Assembly (NCBI GenBank): GCA_947846985.1
Contig: CANTUZ010000004.1
Span: 8,174,927 to 8,238,926, forward strand
DNA from: Fratercula arctica
Lineage: Eukaryota; Chordata; Aves; Charadriiformes; Alcidae
Direction of reading: 5' to 3'
Length of the DNA stretch: 64,000 nucleotides
The notes beneath the pieces are model-generated. The model had not been told where the DNA came from, ran no database searches, and worked only from the letters and a program-made list of their open reading frames with translations. Within the stretch, counting starts at the first letter, position 1. Each line of letters opens with the position of its first letter. Position numbers and translations under genes: made by a program. This document shows positions 11,371 through 25,719 of this stretch, piece by piece.

Positions 11371-14300
11371 TCTTCCTGGCTCCTCTCATTTTCCCAACAC
11401 ACTCACTGTTACTTAAATTGTGAAAGCATTTCAAGTCTCATCAAAAGATATCGTGCTTTTACTTAGCACATTCAAATTATACTCAAGATGTAGCTCCATT
11501 ACACCTTTGCGTTTAGACAACCTTGCCAGCCGGACATTTTGGTGGACATTATAAAAGGCATTAGTTATCAGAAATCTGTGTGGTTTTCTGTTTCCTAAAC
11601 TACATATTTGTTATCTGTGAGCAGTTGACTCTGCATCGTTAATTCATGTACTATTCGTTTCTTGCATTTGATACTGTGATCTTTCTTAACTCTTCTTCCA
11701 ATTCTGTATTTTCATTTGGGAAGATTACTGAAGTAGTAATCTAATCTAGGTTTGTTTTATTTCCATTCTATATATACTTTCTTATGCTGTTTAAAATCAG
11801 AGGCATTCTGAGGAAAAAAGTTATCGGGGTTTTATGCTCACAAGACCTAGCTTATCGAAGTCAGTGCCGGTTGATAACCAGTTTTTCAATTAGTTCCCCT
11901 TTGCTCCACCACAGCTATTAGGAAAAAACCTTACCACTTTATAAATTCAACTAAAGCTCATTTTACTGCTGAACAGCTGGTTTAGAATGTAACTCTTTTA
12001 CAAAATGAATGGTGATTTATGTTATTTAGCATTAAATAATAGGCTTATGTTACACCAAATGCATGGAATAAAAACCTGAGTACAAAGAACTCATTTGACA
12101 TGCAAGAAGTCTTGGAAATCATACATAAGGTGAAGTGAGCTTGTTTCTAGTTGAGAAGGTTTCAAATACAAAGTGATGTTCTAACTTTCACAAAGCTCTT
12201 CTCTTAGCATCTAATATTTACAATAAGCAGCATGCTGTATATTCAAAGCATGCAAACTTTAAATTGCAGCGACAAATATTTACTATAGATTAGACATATA
12301 AGGAGAATGATCTAGACACTTTATTACGAATTCCTCCATTTGTATAGCCAGTAATAAGACAGGGCATATTTCCACAAGTAATGTCACAGTTGTCACTGCT
12401 TCTTCACTACTGTAACGCAGTAGTTTCTTATTGATATCACATACTCCTATATAATACAGCCTAAGCTGTATTGACCATACCTTTACGCTAGCATACATCA
12501 GTAAATACACATGGTATGATTCTCACCTCAGTTGCACTGCACTTTGGGGGGAATAACTCACTGTACCGTTAGGCTGGTACATCAGGCGACTTTTCTGAAG
12601 CAGAGAAGTAGAAGGATGCCCATAGAGGTGCGAGAACTGTGCCTATGAAACAGAAATAGAAATGATAATGTGAGCCATGGATAAATAAGGGGAGAGCAGG
12701 AAGACAGTACGCCAGCTAGCAGAGTTGGTGGGGCACTCAGAGTGCGGCGCTCTATCATACGAAGCACTGCTCCCACCATCTCGCTTCCTGAATTCCTGTG
12801 GTGGGATAAGGCTCTGGGAATAAATGCACCATGTTCCGCTGGCCCATGTGCCCTGCCATCTTGGATCAATGATTACTTGGGTCAGGGACCTCATGTAAAG
12901 TCACCACAGCTCCCTTCTCGCTTAGGTTTTCTCCTCAGGGATACAGACCATTGTGAAGGGTGTCACGAAGGGTTGGGGGTGGTCTTATCCTGTCCCAGGT
13001 CTGGGATGTGCAGCCACAACCTTGGTCTCTCCTGGGCTTGTCACTAACGAACAAAAGATGAAGGAAATGAAGGAAAGGAGCCTGGGTGCCACAGGTTAGA
13101 CATAACCTCTTTGGAACAATGCACAGGGCTGTTACTTCAAAAGGTACTACACTGGTCCTAGTAGTGACATACCCAAATATCCTAAGTTTCGTAATACACA
13201 GAAGGAATTATTAAGAGCTGATTTTCCCTGACTTTCATGGCTTCCCACCTTTCCTGGCACCCTTTGCTTCCATTGACAAGCTCCAGCTGCAGTGAAACAA
13301 AAGCTTCAAAGCTCAAGAAAAACAATGCTCTCCTTGCAAGTTCAATTGCCCAAGTATGAACTGTAGTAAAACAGGAAAGGGAAAGACAGGAGCAGGAAAA
13401 TTTATACATTATTGTAGAAATTCTCTTATTAATAGGATTGTCCCTGCCAAATGACACCACCACCCCCTTTCCAAAAGCTGTTTACAGCCATTTCCAAAGC
13501 TACTTAATGGATTTTTTTATCATGTCTACAATTACACTGCTCTTGCTAAATGGAAAGTTTGATTTTAAACATCTCCTGCTTTCATTTAGTAAAATGTCTC
13601 ACTTGTATAATCCAACTGCTTCTGTTCCTTGGAAAGTATCCTGTTGGTTTTTTTAATTTAATGTCTCTAGGTTTCACCAGATCTTAGCTGGGACAAAAAC
13701 TTGCAGCTGCATTTGAAAGAAAGAAAAAGTAAAAGCCAATAAATGCTGAAATAATTGTGGTACAGAGGTGTTTGGTCTTGTTCCGAGATTCTGTTCAAGA
13801 CATTGACACATGGATTGCCATATCATGACACAGCCCTGCTCAGAGAAATTTTCATCACTAGCAGCCAAAAATAACACATAATGGACCACTCTGTGGCTTT
13901 CATTATGTCTGATCTCAGGCCCTGACAATTCAAATCAGACCAAAAATTAGACCCATAGGCCATCAGGGATTCTTGGGCATATATAAAAGGGTTCATAAAG
14001 ATTTATCCAGAGATAAAGAACTCATCATGCAAATAGATGAGTGGGTTTTTATATATTTTGCGCCATTGATTCTTGTACACATGAGGAAGCACAGAAATGA
14101 GTCCCCCTACCTCTGTGTTTAAGGATGGGGTTATCTTTCTGACTGCTTCTAGGTCTAGACTTTTTCAAGGAAGGTTGGGGGGAAGGCAGGATAGGAAGAG
14201 GAGCCTCCAGTGGCAGTTCATCCCTTTTTAAAATGTTTTCTGAGTGAAGACAACACAGCCTCTAAAAGGTGCCTGTCTCTAGCCTTCAAGGAAAGAGTAA

Positions 14301-15050
14301 GCTTTGATAAATACCTTAAACAAAATATCCCAGATTAGGCGCTTAAAAATATGCCATACGCACCACAACAAAAGCAATACTATGGTTCTCTACTTGTAGG
14401 AAAAGATTCATATTTATGAAGAAAATATAGCTCTAAAATTCCATCTACATCCTAATGTTTGAGGATTTAGTAAGGGCTGAATTTCCAGGGTGATAATTTT
14501 TTCTTATGCTACAACCTCACACTACACCATTTCTCATATTGTGATATACAAAAAACTACTCATCAAAGTTTTCCAGTAGAATTTATAGAACAGAGAGATA
14601 CTTTGACATAAAATGTAAGGTTCCTTTTACCAATGGAATAATGACTATTCCATAAATGGTTTCAGTCCAATTGCAGTGCAACAGTTTTAGTCCACAGCTG
14701 ATCCAGCGGGACATACTTCTTTAAAAACCCCAGTAAAGCTTTTTATCTTGTATTCTAAAAATACACTGACTGCTTTCATAGACCGGAAAACAAAAGCACT
14801 CCCTTCAAATTCCAACCACAATTTAGAAGGGTGCAAAAGAGCAAAATGGAGTCCCATTCAAAAAACACACATATCTTTGAAGTCTGCGAAGAATTTCCTT
14901 CTTTTCAGGGATTTTAAATGCAGTGCCAGCAGTCATCCCTTGTACAGTTACTTCTCTGAAGTAGCTCCAGTTTCAGTAGATGTAACTTCCTCCACATATC
15001 TCTGCCTGAAAAGTCTGACAAGGTTGTCACCAGAAAACCTCAGGAGCCAA
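11371..15050. other. Non-coding stretch
   Basis: No gene seen. The part 12560-13060 is richer in G and C than its flanks and has overlapping 83- to 101-codon frames on both strands with no recognisable motifs. It includes an AATAAA at about 12820, so an unrecognised LTR fragment is possible but unproven. The remainder is featureless AT-rich DNA. Confidence 0.5.
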
Positions 15051-15118
15051 GGGTCCAGATCCTCAAAGATGGATCAGAGGGAATGAAACATCTTAATAGG
15101 AATTGGGCACTTTTGCAG
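15051..15118. mobile_element. Relic of palindromic MITE ('GGTCCAGATCCTCAAAG' type)
   Basis: The left end GGGTCCAGATCCTCAAAGAT is almost intact. The partner arm is represented by AATAGGAATTGGGCACTTTT. This matches the layout of an amniote MITE whose ends read 'gggccagatcctcaaaggtatttaggc' and whose centre is 'cccattgatttcaatggg'. The central part here is scrambled. Family identity is from memory. Confidence 0.55.
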
Positions 15119-16035
15119 TTCTGTGTCTAAATTGTTTATCATTTATAGTAACAACTTCTCGTGAAAACTTCAAAGAAATTGTAAAGGAAAACCATCACGC
15201 TAATTTGAAAACTGCCTATTCAGAGTCACCTTTTACTGCAGTCAACGCTCAGGTTACACAAAAACCTTTGTGGAACATAACTAAAATAGTCTATTAAATC
15301 GGGTTCGGTGATTTGCAACGTTTTTCACATGGATCCATCGATAAATAAAGTTTGCAGGTTTAAATTCTTGTATATGAGCGCAAGGCTAAATTTATCAACC
15401 TTGGTAGCTGGTCATGGCATTAAGTAGGTAGAAGAGAGATGTAATTAATTCAGCTCAGGAGTTAATACTCCTCATACATAAATATGCTTAAAGAGGAGAG
15501 AGGAACTCAATAGCAGTTGTAGAAGAGAAAATTCTGTCCCAGCCTGCCACCACTTTATATCCTGCTTACATACACACTGCACTGTTTCAATATGGATGAG
15601 GTTCCATATCTAACTCGCCATCATCTGGCACTTGAAGAGCGTGCTGGTTTTAAACCACCGCTGAAGTTTTGAATTGAATTTTGGCACCCCCAGCAACGAT
15701 AACAAGATTGATTTCTAAACAATTTAAATTCCAGTATACGAGAGCATACAAGTTCAAAAACCTCAGCAGTCAAAAAAACAGAGGGCTGTACTGGTGACAG
15801 GCATGTTGCGTGCCACGCTTTCTTTACAGGTTATTGCTCTGGAGTGTAGGAAAGACTACTACAATGCCTCCCACCGCCTCAAGGGAACAAGCCTCTCCAG
15901 CAGCAGCTGTAACAGACCAAACAAGTACAGCGGAAGCCTCTAACACACTCTCTCTCCCAACTCCCATCCTTTTTGGAAGGGCTAAAAAGACAACTCCTGT
16001 CTCCCTGCCTTTTAATTTACAAGTTCATTTCAGAG

Positions 16036-16051
16036 AAAAAAAAAAAAAAAA
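16036..16051. repeat. Poly-A tract (16 bases)
   Basis: Uninterrupted A16 with no recognisable retroposon body upstream. Confidence 0.95.
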
Positions 16052-19000
16052 GGATTCTGAAGGGCCTTCCCATCTGTCTTGTGTAATTTAATTTTGACTT
16101 CAGATGTAAAGGACCTATGGCCAAACTCCACACTTGTTTACAGCAGTATATTCCCATGTTTGCTCAGTTATAACTAAATGAAAGTTTTCTGCCACAGCAT
16201 TCTGTTTACTTGACTCACTTGGCTTCATTTACAGTGCCTTTGGTGACACATCCAAACGTTTTGTGGTTGGTAGCTGTTGTCTCTTAATCTTTAGTGACAG
16301 CTCAGCTCGATCTCTGGTGTTTTCCAGGCTTGGATAGAAGACAGAAAATAAAATAACTTTTTTTTTCACATTCTTATTGACATTTATCCTCATTTTTTTT
16401 AACTGAAGCCTCTTTTCAACAGAGGTTCTCTGTTGTTCACTTTTAATGACTGAGTTTTCAATCTCTGAATTTTAATTGCTCTTCTCTGTGGTCTGAGATG
16501 TTTCTCACCATTTAGACATGCTTAGGAAAAAGGTTTCTAGTGAGAAAGGCTTTAAAGAAATGCTAAATTTAGTTGATGTGTGATGCAGTAAAACTGATGT
16601 AAAAAGAAACAAGTACATTTTTCCCCCTCCTTTTGACTCACTTCCTTTGCTTTCTGTTTTTGAAGGGAAAGACAGCTAGAGATGAGGGACCAACACTGAA
16701 AGAAAAACATGATGAAGAACGCTCTCGGAAGATGGTCTGTGAGACAGACCCCCAGTAGTTTTGAACAGCTCTGATCACTTGTACTCATACAACCGAGAAG
16801 AAAGGAAGAATTTATCAAGCCGACACTAGCCTTCTTGCTCCGAGTGCAGAGACCTATCAATTTCTGTCTCTTGGCTAGTCTTTGTAATAAATATAGGCTT
16901 GGTGTGTAATGAAAACCAGCTGAGTGTTTCTCAAGGTACAGATGCTTTCTTTTCTTCTGATTCCAGCTAAGATTGTTCTTACTCTTCATAATCTCTCACA
17001 GCTGCCAAAAATCCATCTTATCGTTGCATGAGGTGAAGTTTCCATTAACAGCTATTATGGTAGCAGAGGTCAGGCGTCCAGTGTCAAATGAGCTGCTAAA
17101 GAGAAACACTGTGCTAGAAAATGCTGTACTAGGGAGAAAACCTCAACTGAGGTGTGTTTTATTATTAATTCGAATAGTTTTTAGGTGCAGATGTGGCTGG
17201 GCTATGCTGCTGACAGAATGGTTTCTGATGTCCCGGAAAAAGAGAGGGAAATTTGGGGTGTGGAGGAAGTGGGAATATACATCCACTTGGCTGATTGAAG
17301 AGGAATTTTAATAGTTCTGATGATGCTCAGTTTTCAGTACGTCAGCCAACCAGACTGGCGACCCCTTCAGGTTGGAGGGCTTTAATGAAGGAAGCTCTGA
17401 CCGTAAACACCACTTGCAATTTCAACACTCACATCGCTGCAGATGAGGTTCCCGACTCCCAGTTGTCGCAGGAGAATAAAATAAAAGCAACAATAATAAT
17501 AGTCCTTAGTTTCCAATCACTTAATGGAAAATGAGAAGTTTCCCCCAAGGAGAAACAACCCCATCTCAAACATTTTCATTTTTAAAAGATCTTGCTCCAG
17601 TAAAAGCATCCGGATTGAATGCATTCTTTGTTGATCGTGAATGACAGTATATTAATACCCTTCTAGTATGATGATGGCATAATTTTCGTTTGGAATTACC
17701 TACCTGGAAGTGCACATTACCTGAAAGACATTCTGAATATTAACACTTTGTCATTTTGAATATTAATATGGTATACGTGCACCAAAGCTATAATCATACG
17801 GGAGTGTGCACTGTGCAGGTGCCAACTGTTAATTGTCAGTGTGCTGCACTGAACAAAGACAGAAGCAAGCAGATTAAAATATAAAGTTCAATAAATGTAG
17901 GACTTGTTATACAAAACCCCTCAATTTTAAAATAACGAAGGGCACAATTATTTGGAAAACCATTACAGAAATATTGACTGTCATGATATATTTTAAAAAT
18001 TACTTTTGACATTTGAAAACATAAAGGAATTCAGTATTTGCAGAAAATATTGGCTATTTTTCAAAATCTCACAATATTATTTTTTCTACAATACCTCAGT
18101 GTTGCAGGCCCTCTATGATTTCTGTCATGCAAAGATTCCTACAAGCCCCTTATCATCCATACTCACGGTCCTTAAATGTACAGCTACAGAAAAAATAGAT
18201 CCCAAGTTGGCAAACTCTCCTCGGGATTAAGGCACAGATCATAAAGAAAGCTACGACTTGGCTTTGACTTTCTTCTTCATTGTGTGGTTAGAGCAAAGGT
18301 GTGGTCACTTTGCTTAGAGTAATTTACTATAAGCATTGTGCACAGGCTACCAGACATGTAGCATGCAGAGTTATTACTTCCCCCCCTAAACTGTAATTCT
18401 AAATACACACTCTACCAAACAATGTCAAAACCACCAGACACCAAACACTATTGCAATATCTCAGCAACATCCTGCTGAGACTGGGACACCCTTCCTCTAC
18501 CAGAAAGTCACCTTGCAAGTTTATGCGTCAGGCTCTATGGAGAATGAGGCTTGTTTTGTCAACTACTAGCATTTCTATGCGGCACAGATGCGAAGATCTT
18601 GCACTGAATTAAGTCCCATGTTATGCAGCTTAAAAAAATCCCTACTGTATTTAAACCACTACGAAGCTTTTAAAAAATCACTCACAAGGAAGTGCATCTT
18701 TGCTGACTGCATCTGCACCTCTGGCACTAAACTGGAGCAAATTCAGTACCAGTACCCAAGACTCTACCACCAGGACTTGGGGAGCAGCTTATGCTGAGGA
18801 GGAAGTACGCAGGTGCTCGGTGACAATGCCATCACCACAGCCACCCTGACTCCGGGTCCCACGGGTGCTGGCAGAGAGGGGGCAGTACCGGCTCTGGAGG
18901 ATAACTGGGAAGTGAAGGGCATATCTGTAATATCTTCCCGTAGCCCCACAAACCTAACTCTTATGCCGTACCTTCTACAATGAAGAAACTCTGAAATAAT

Positions 19001-19740
19001 ATAAGAGCAGAAGATCCAGTTTTAAGGAACTTTTTCTACCTTCCTTCCACAGAGGGTACTATGCTGCAAGCAGAGGTGGACGTTTCAGCGATGAAGACAA
19101 ACCATCTCTGAAGTAGTGTGCAGCCACTCCTCAGTTAGCACAGAGATATAATGTCTTCCTGAGTGCTAAAATTTCAAGAAAGGTATTAAGTCATAGATCT
19201 GATTCAAAAGGATGATGATTAAAAAAATCCATTCTCTTTTAAAAAAAGTAATGAGAATGTTTTTCATTTGTCTCAACTACAGAAAACCTTGTTTTATAGA
19301 ACGCATGGTTGACCTATAGACACCACAGTGGTTTTGATTTTTTTTTCTTTTCCTAGCTGTGAGAAGATTTACATATATGTCAGGATTTCTGGTGGAAGTC
19401 TGGTCTCTTTCAAAGTATGTTGATAATAGGAATACCAGATTAATGAACATCTCAGTTGAATTAACGGAAACAAGGCATGAAAGTGAAGATGTACAGTACT
19501 GAACACAAGTAAAGAAAAAAAGATGTACTCTGCTATTTAGAATTGCACTTGGAGTAACTGTGAGTGAGCAATAGATCACTGGGAACATTTCTCAAGATGT
19601 TTTTTACATTAAAATCAATCTTTTGTAACCTGTGTTCTGCTCCTTAATGCTGGGGTTCTCCTTAAATATCAGGCTGCGATTACACAAGGATAAAACATCA
19701 GTACTTCTACTGTCCTCTCAAAATTACCAGCAAAAAAGCA

Positions 19741-19756
19741 GCATGCATGCATGCAT
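19741..19756. repeat. (GCAT)4 microsatellite
   Basis: Four tandem GCAT units form a self-complementary, strictly alternating purine-pyrimidine tract. Such tracts can adopt cruciform or left-handed conformations in principle. It is short and has no gene beside it. Confidence 0.9.
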
Positions 19757-22009
19757 CTCTGACAAAATAATTTTCAAGGTTCCTGTAATTTAGCACATTT
19801 CTGTCGTCCAAGTAAAAATGGGAAGCCAAACCCAGCCTGAAGGTAGAACAAGATGGGACAAGGATGCTTTTACCAGGGTTGGCTGAGGAAGACTGCCACA
19901 GCCTTTGCCAGCCAGCCGCAGCTTCCCTCAGTGCTGGCAATCTTAAAAGTTGCCCTTCATGTCCCAAGAGGATAGAATGCATCTGCCTGAGTTACACTCT
20001 CTTCTCACCCTCTCACTCTCACTTTCTTCTTCACGAAGAAGGGAAGATTTTATCACCCTGCCTGCAAAAAGATGCAGAAAAAGATTTAGGAAATGGCATC
20101 CAAGGGGGACAGGGACCCTGAGAAACAAAACAGTGATGGACGATAACAAACAGCAACAGTACAAGTATGATAAATTTGAGACAGTAACTGAAACTAAAAA
20201 AATCAGGGAAAAACCAAACTAAAAAATACTTCCACCATCAAGATGTAATTGTAGATACTGGTGTCACAGGAAGCTGTGGAGATAAAAACTGAAAGGAAAA
20301 AGTTATGCAATAGAGATGAATATCAAAAATATAGAGTTGAAATTAACATTAAAAATGTTTGGCTCTTATCAGCATCCCATTTGATGTAACTCATGATCCT
20401 TTTGCTTGCTTCGTATTACACATTTCTTTGTGGACTACCACCAAACACCAGCAGCTGTAGATGACAGACTTTGGTCTGATTTAGTGTGGCAGCTCCTATA
20501 TTCCCTCTAGTTTCTCTCTTCCTCACAGTACGAATCCATCATATTCATATGCACCAGAGCAGAAATAACAGTATTTCCAGTTAAAACTGTTACACAAATT
20601 AAGTTCCGCTTTGTTGGCTACTATTATGTCAGGAAATAGGGGTTTTTTCCTGATAATTTTTTTTTAGAAAAGATGTTTCCATCCATGTTTGTTAGCCAAA
20701 CTTTTGACTTAATTAAAAATTAAAAGCATGAAATTTGTCGAAAATAATTTTGACTTGAAAAAAAAATATTACCACATTTGTGGTACAGATGCCTTATCAC
20801 CAAATCATCCTCTCTAGATTTAGGGTCCTTGACCAAACAACCTCTCTTCTGGTGCCTTACAACCCCTTCCCTTGTTGAAGCACCTGGTGCTTCATGAGAG
20901 ATGGCTGGGCCCTGGCTCTCAGGGGAATGGAGGTGTATGAAACATTTAATGTAGTTTTCACTAGTCATCATATCCACACTTCCAGACAGATTTTTCATTG
21001 CGCTACCTTTGGGTTCCTTTCCATAGATAATTGAATTTCCAAGTAAAACACGAAATGCACAGCTTTTACATAAAAAACCCAGCCTTGATATATAATTTTC
21101 AACCTGTCCTACTCATTATTACACACTTAGTATTTCCATGTGTGCTGAGGAGATATTATACCTGGGTTAATCATACATACACTGAAATACATAACTGCAT
21201 CTTGAGCACCTGCAAGACAGTTCTGACAGGTCTGGCAGATAACCGGGGAGCTGTACCAGACCTTGTTTCCAAGTTTAGTAACTGGAAAATAAAAGCATCT
21301 GATGCATCAGGGCAGTAGAGCAAAACAGTATATACTGACAGGGGCTGAGCTGGTTTTATTCCTTATGGAAGTAGAACGTTGCACGGCTTATTTTACTGTG
21401 AGTGAGCCAGAAGTTCATAGGTAGTGGGGCGAAGTCGATCCAGAGGTTACTGGAAGGGAATTTCACTCACACTGCAGCGTGTCCTCTCAGCACAATGCTG
21501 GCTCCTTCTAGCATCTACTTTCTTCTCCCCTCCACCTCCTCTATGCTTTTCATTATTATTGCTACATTCAATAAGGTAGCAACATATGTGTTATTTTTTC
21601 CCAGTCCAGCAACAGTAAGTGTTAAGTAGACGATAGTTCCAAAATGCAACGTGTATATCATATTTTGTGACTAACACAATCTCCCAATCAGGACATTTTG
21701 ATCTCCCAGTTATAGCTAGGGACTTTTTCAGGAAATGATCTTTTTACATGCTCTCATAAACTCTCAGAATGTCTGGTTTTGTTTCACTCTCTCTGCTAAA
21801 GAACACCAATAGTTTCTCTTTGGTTTTCCAGTGCATGTTTATTGAGCTGATAAAGACTGCAAGATGTATTGAAAGAAACACTTGGTTTATTTTATTTTAT
21901 TTTGGCAGTGATAAGAGAGCGGAATCCATTTTAAAACCAGGAGAAAAATAATTGGCATGTCCTAGTTATATTTTATACATACGCATACGTAAATGCATGC
22001 ACACACAGA

Positions 22010-22027
22010 TTTTTTTTTTTTTTTTTT
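22010..22027. repeat. Poly-T tract (18 bases)
   Basis: T18 directly after an ACACACAGA run, with a second short T run 4 bases downstream. Simple sequence only. Confidence 0.95.
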
Positions 22028-22735
22028 GTAATTTTTTTTATGGGTACCTTCCTGACTTGCAGCCAGGCCATGTAAATGCTAGCCAGCTTGTGCATTTAAT
22101 TGTATCAGCATATAATGGTAGACAGATTTTCTTCCCTTCTGTGGTGCAGCATGAGACGAAGCTTTCGTAGGAAACAGGAGAGAGCAAGGTAAGGGGAGCA
22201 AAAAACCTGACTTCCACTGTACAAGGGAGATAGATAAAAACGCAGACAGTTCTAGATGGTATAGCAAAACATAGTGTCATGCCCTCTTTATAATTGATAG
22301 AATACACGCCTGAACTAATAAACGCCTTAGGGAATAGTTAGCGGTGAGTGGAAGCCTTGCTTAAGTGCAGCGGTTACATTAAAATCAGCCTAGACCAGCT
22401 AATGTTCTGTTTTAGGCAACAGAACAGAAGCTACAGTTGACAACTCAGAAAATCTGCTGAACTTTCAGCCCTCTTTGTGACTCTTGTCTCCCTTTTCACA
22501 CACGCACACACAAACACACGCATACGCCTCAGTAAATTCCAACCAGGAAATAAAGAAAATTGCTTAAAGAAGCGGATATTGCTGTATTGTTATTATGGTC
22601 AACATTCAGCAGGGTATGCAAAAAACCCACACTTTATGCCTCTTAGTCTTAAAACTTATGTTAAAGAACAAAAAAAGATTGCAAGTTCTTTATCCAGTCA
22701 GTTGAGTTGAAGGCAAGGTCATTGCTTGCCAGCAG

Positions 22736-25719
22736 GCTATGACTGACTCTAATTAAACATTTTTATACCACTCATCTGCTGCTGGGGAACATGTCATTAA
22801 AACACAGGAAACATTAATCTGCAGATTAATGCTATAAAAAGAAAACTTTTACACAATCTTTACTTCCAATTAAAAGAAGCTTACAAAACATTAACCCTTA
22901 GAATACTACAATACCACCAGCTAATAAAAGCTCCAGGTAGATGTTTGCCTTACTCTACTAACTGCCTATTTCTTCATCTAAGTCACACCAGTGTTGCCCC
23001 GGTGTAAGTGTGTTTATCTGCATTATATTCACTCGCAGCATGCATACTGATCTGGTCTTTTACCTACACAATTCACAGATCTTAAATTAGGGCATTAGTT
23101 ACATGTATTTACTACATTTTGACTATCTGGAACAGATTTCAAATACTTTTCAGAAAACTGGTGGGTGATCTCTCCATAAATCCCTATGTCTTAGGCTAGT
23201 CAAGAGCACAGCATATACTATTATTTATTCATTATTTATTTTTATCAACCACTGTGGTCCATCTTGAAGCAATTGCATTTCTGTGTGAAGGCATCTCTAT
23301 GCTAGCTCCATCTGCTTATAAGACCAAGTAATGTTTTGGAGTGGGTTTTGGGGTAGGGGGGGGAAGAGGCAAAGGGGGATTTATGGACAGACGCAGATTT
23401 ATATGCTCTTGTCTATTTACCAGAAGTATGCAATTTGCTGTTGGTTGTGAGGCGCTACTTAGTCTCTTGAACCTCTGGCTCCCTCACTGAATCCCGCCCT
23501 TTATTCTCTTTCTGTAAGGAGCTATGTTTATGTTCAAACCCTTTAAAAAGTGTTTCATACCCACTGAGATTAGCAATACTCGTTTGAGAAGGTATAACTA
23601 GTAACATTCATTTGTCTTAGATTTTACAAATCTACATATATAGAGAGAACGCGTTCAGTATTTTTGTTAGAACGTCACTAAATTTGAGGAGTCCTCTAAA
23701 GTTTTAGGGCATCAGCTTCCTAATTGTATCTATATATGAATATGTATTGATGAAGAAACAGAATATTTATATATAACACTATCTCAGTCTGCACATTTAG
23801 AAATTCAGCACACAGTTTCAATAGTAGCATATTATCACTGCTTTTACTTTTCAATTTTTTTTCATAAAAATTCTGTCATCCAGGCCTCAATGTTACACAA
23901 GCATTTAGTCAAACTAGTTAAACAAGATCAGATTGTTGCTGGAACCACGTTCAAAATATTTACAGTAAAACTCACCTGGCTTCAAGTATTGTTCCGAAGT
24001 TGAAATTCAGCCCAGTCCTGAAAGTTCACAAAGGTTCGTTAGCTTATTTGAGCAAAACCTCGGCTCATTGTCAAGTAAACTTTGGCTGATATTTAGTTCT
24101 AGATACAGGGCACGGTATGATAGTGATATGATTAAAACGTCTTGAATGCAAAACCTCTGTTCACTCTTGTGAAGTGGAAGAGAAACGTTATTGTTTTGGT
24201 TCCCCGTTCAACACTCATAAAATCGGTCACCCGCTTTCAGAGGGAGATTTACTGCTTATGCTCACAAGTACTCACCACACAGATAACGGATTTACACAGT
24301 CAGCTAAGAAGAAAGTACATAACATGGGCACGTGAAAGCATCGCTGGTTATTTAGGGAGTTAAAGCCTCTCCTGAATTAGAACAAGCAAACTATATTCTA
24401 CCTTAATAAGAGCCAAAAAGGAAAACCGGCATCCTCTAAATCTTTACAGACTTAAAAATCTATTTCACATCATTATCATCATTTAATGGGTTTATAGATT
24501 AATTGCTTCTTATTGTCCATTAACCCAATGACCCAGATTTTACCACAGCTCAGATCCAAACAAAAATCTTTCTAATCACATGGGAATAGAAGACCCTTAA
24601 TGAAGTTTTAAGGATACACTGTAACCCTGGTTTGTCCTACCATGTCAGATTGCATGTTACTAATCCGCAGAGAGTTACAGCTAGTTTGTCAAGATTAAAC
24701 AAGGGAGGAATGGGAAAGCATTATTACCTCCTCTGAGGCTCCAAATCAGTTTTCAGTCTGCTGCGATGACCCTGGCCACCTTCAAGGTTCCCTGGAGGAA
24801 AAAAAGGAAAGGAAATTAATAAATAAGGATTCATAAAGATGGCTGTGGCTCTAAACAGCATCCACTGCTCTTTTTTCACCCCTTAGTATATTGTGAAGAA
24901 AGAATGCCTCATCCACATGAAAATATAATAAAATGCATATGTTTCTTTTATATATGGAAAAGGTATGTAATTAGTTTTAGTTTAAAATAAGAAAAAAATG
25001 AGGACTGAATGAATGTATGCTCACAATAAAAGAGAAGACAGCACTACTTTCATTTTTTTAGAAAGGCTCTTTTTTAAAATCCTGGTAAAATCAGCAGATG
25101 GACTAATTTCATTTAGGCTAAAAATAGTACACACCCAGAGGACGTTAAACTTGAGTCTCGCTTTGTAGGGCGTGTCAACACTACATTTAGAGGGATCCAC
25201 CTTTTCCGTGGCCGCTTGGGACACAGCATCATGCCAGACAGATCGCTTCACATCTCAGAAATGCACATTTATATCCCAGTCTCCTCTGGCCTCTTTGACT
25301 AGGAATCAAACACGTGCATTTGCTGCTTAACAAATCATTATTCTTTACCTTTACTGCTTAAGAAAAGAGGACCAGAAGTCTCATTTGAGTACTGAACCTT
25401 CTGATTGGCCACATAATTTTTAGTTCACTCCCTGGCTCCACTTTGGACTCTCCCAGCCAGCTCTCTTCAAGACAAACATGGAATAGAGGATTTTAATCCT
25501 AAATCAATGTGAATGCAAGGAGTCACTGCTCCGTTGACTCTATGACTAGAAGCTCTTCCCTGGTTTCTGCTTAATGGTATAAATACAACTGAATGAATTT
25601 GTCCAAGGGACGGTAACGTTTTCAGGAGGCAAGAAAGGCTTTTAGGAAACAGCCTTGCTCTGTGACCTTTTGGGTTGTTAGAAAACTTGATGCAAGTTTA
25701 ATTTGCACATCTTCACATT
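22736..25719. other. Non-coding stretch
   Basis: No gene seen. It begins with a homeodomain-rich patch and the 20-bp palindrome at 22812-22831. A segment at about 24450-24570, with repeated TTTAATGG, GATTAATTG and CCATTAACCC elements, has a similar texture. The remainder is plain AT-rich sequence. Confidence 0.5.
22812..22831. promoter_or_regulatory. Perfect 20-bp palindrome of paired TAATCT cores
   Basis: CATTAATCTGCAGATTAATG equals its own reverse complement. It places two TAATCT/AGATTA cores, close to the TAATCC core of K50 homeodomains such as OTX/PITX/CRX, head to head around CTGCAG. It sits in a repeat-free stretch with further TTAAT/ATTAA elements. The palindrome is seen directly; binding by any factor is inference. 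Confidence 0.35.

Larger units (their letters stand above)
15119..22735. other. Non-coding stretch
   Basis: No gene seen. Contains poly-A 16036-16051, an alternating (GCAT)4 tract at 19741-19756 and a T run at 22010-22027. The 145-codon minus-strand frame at 16552-16989 and the 93- to 112-codon plus-strand frames at 14748-15086, 15810-16091 and 16973-17311 have no recognisable domain and show no splice context. No repeat family was recognised between 15.2 and 22.7 kb, which may mean that remnants are too old to see by eye. Confidence 0.5.

Noticed and set aside
16552..16989. 145-codon minus-strand frame
   Set aside because: No recognisable domain, no splice or promoter context, composition follows the local DNA.
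22495..22530. (CA)n microsatellite
   Set aside because: Too short and interrupted (CACGCACACACAAACACACG) to count as more than background simple sequence.
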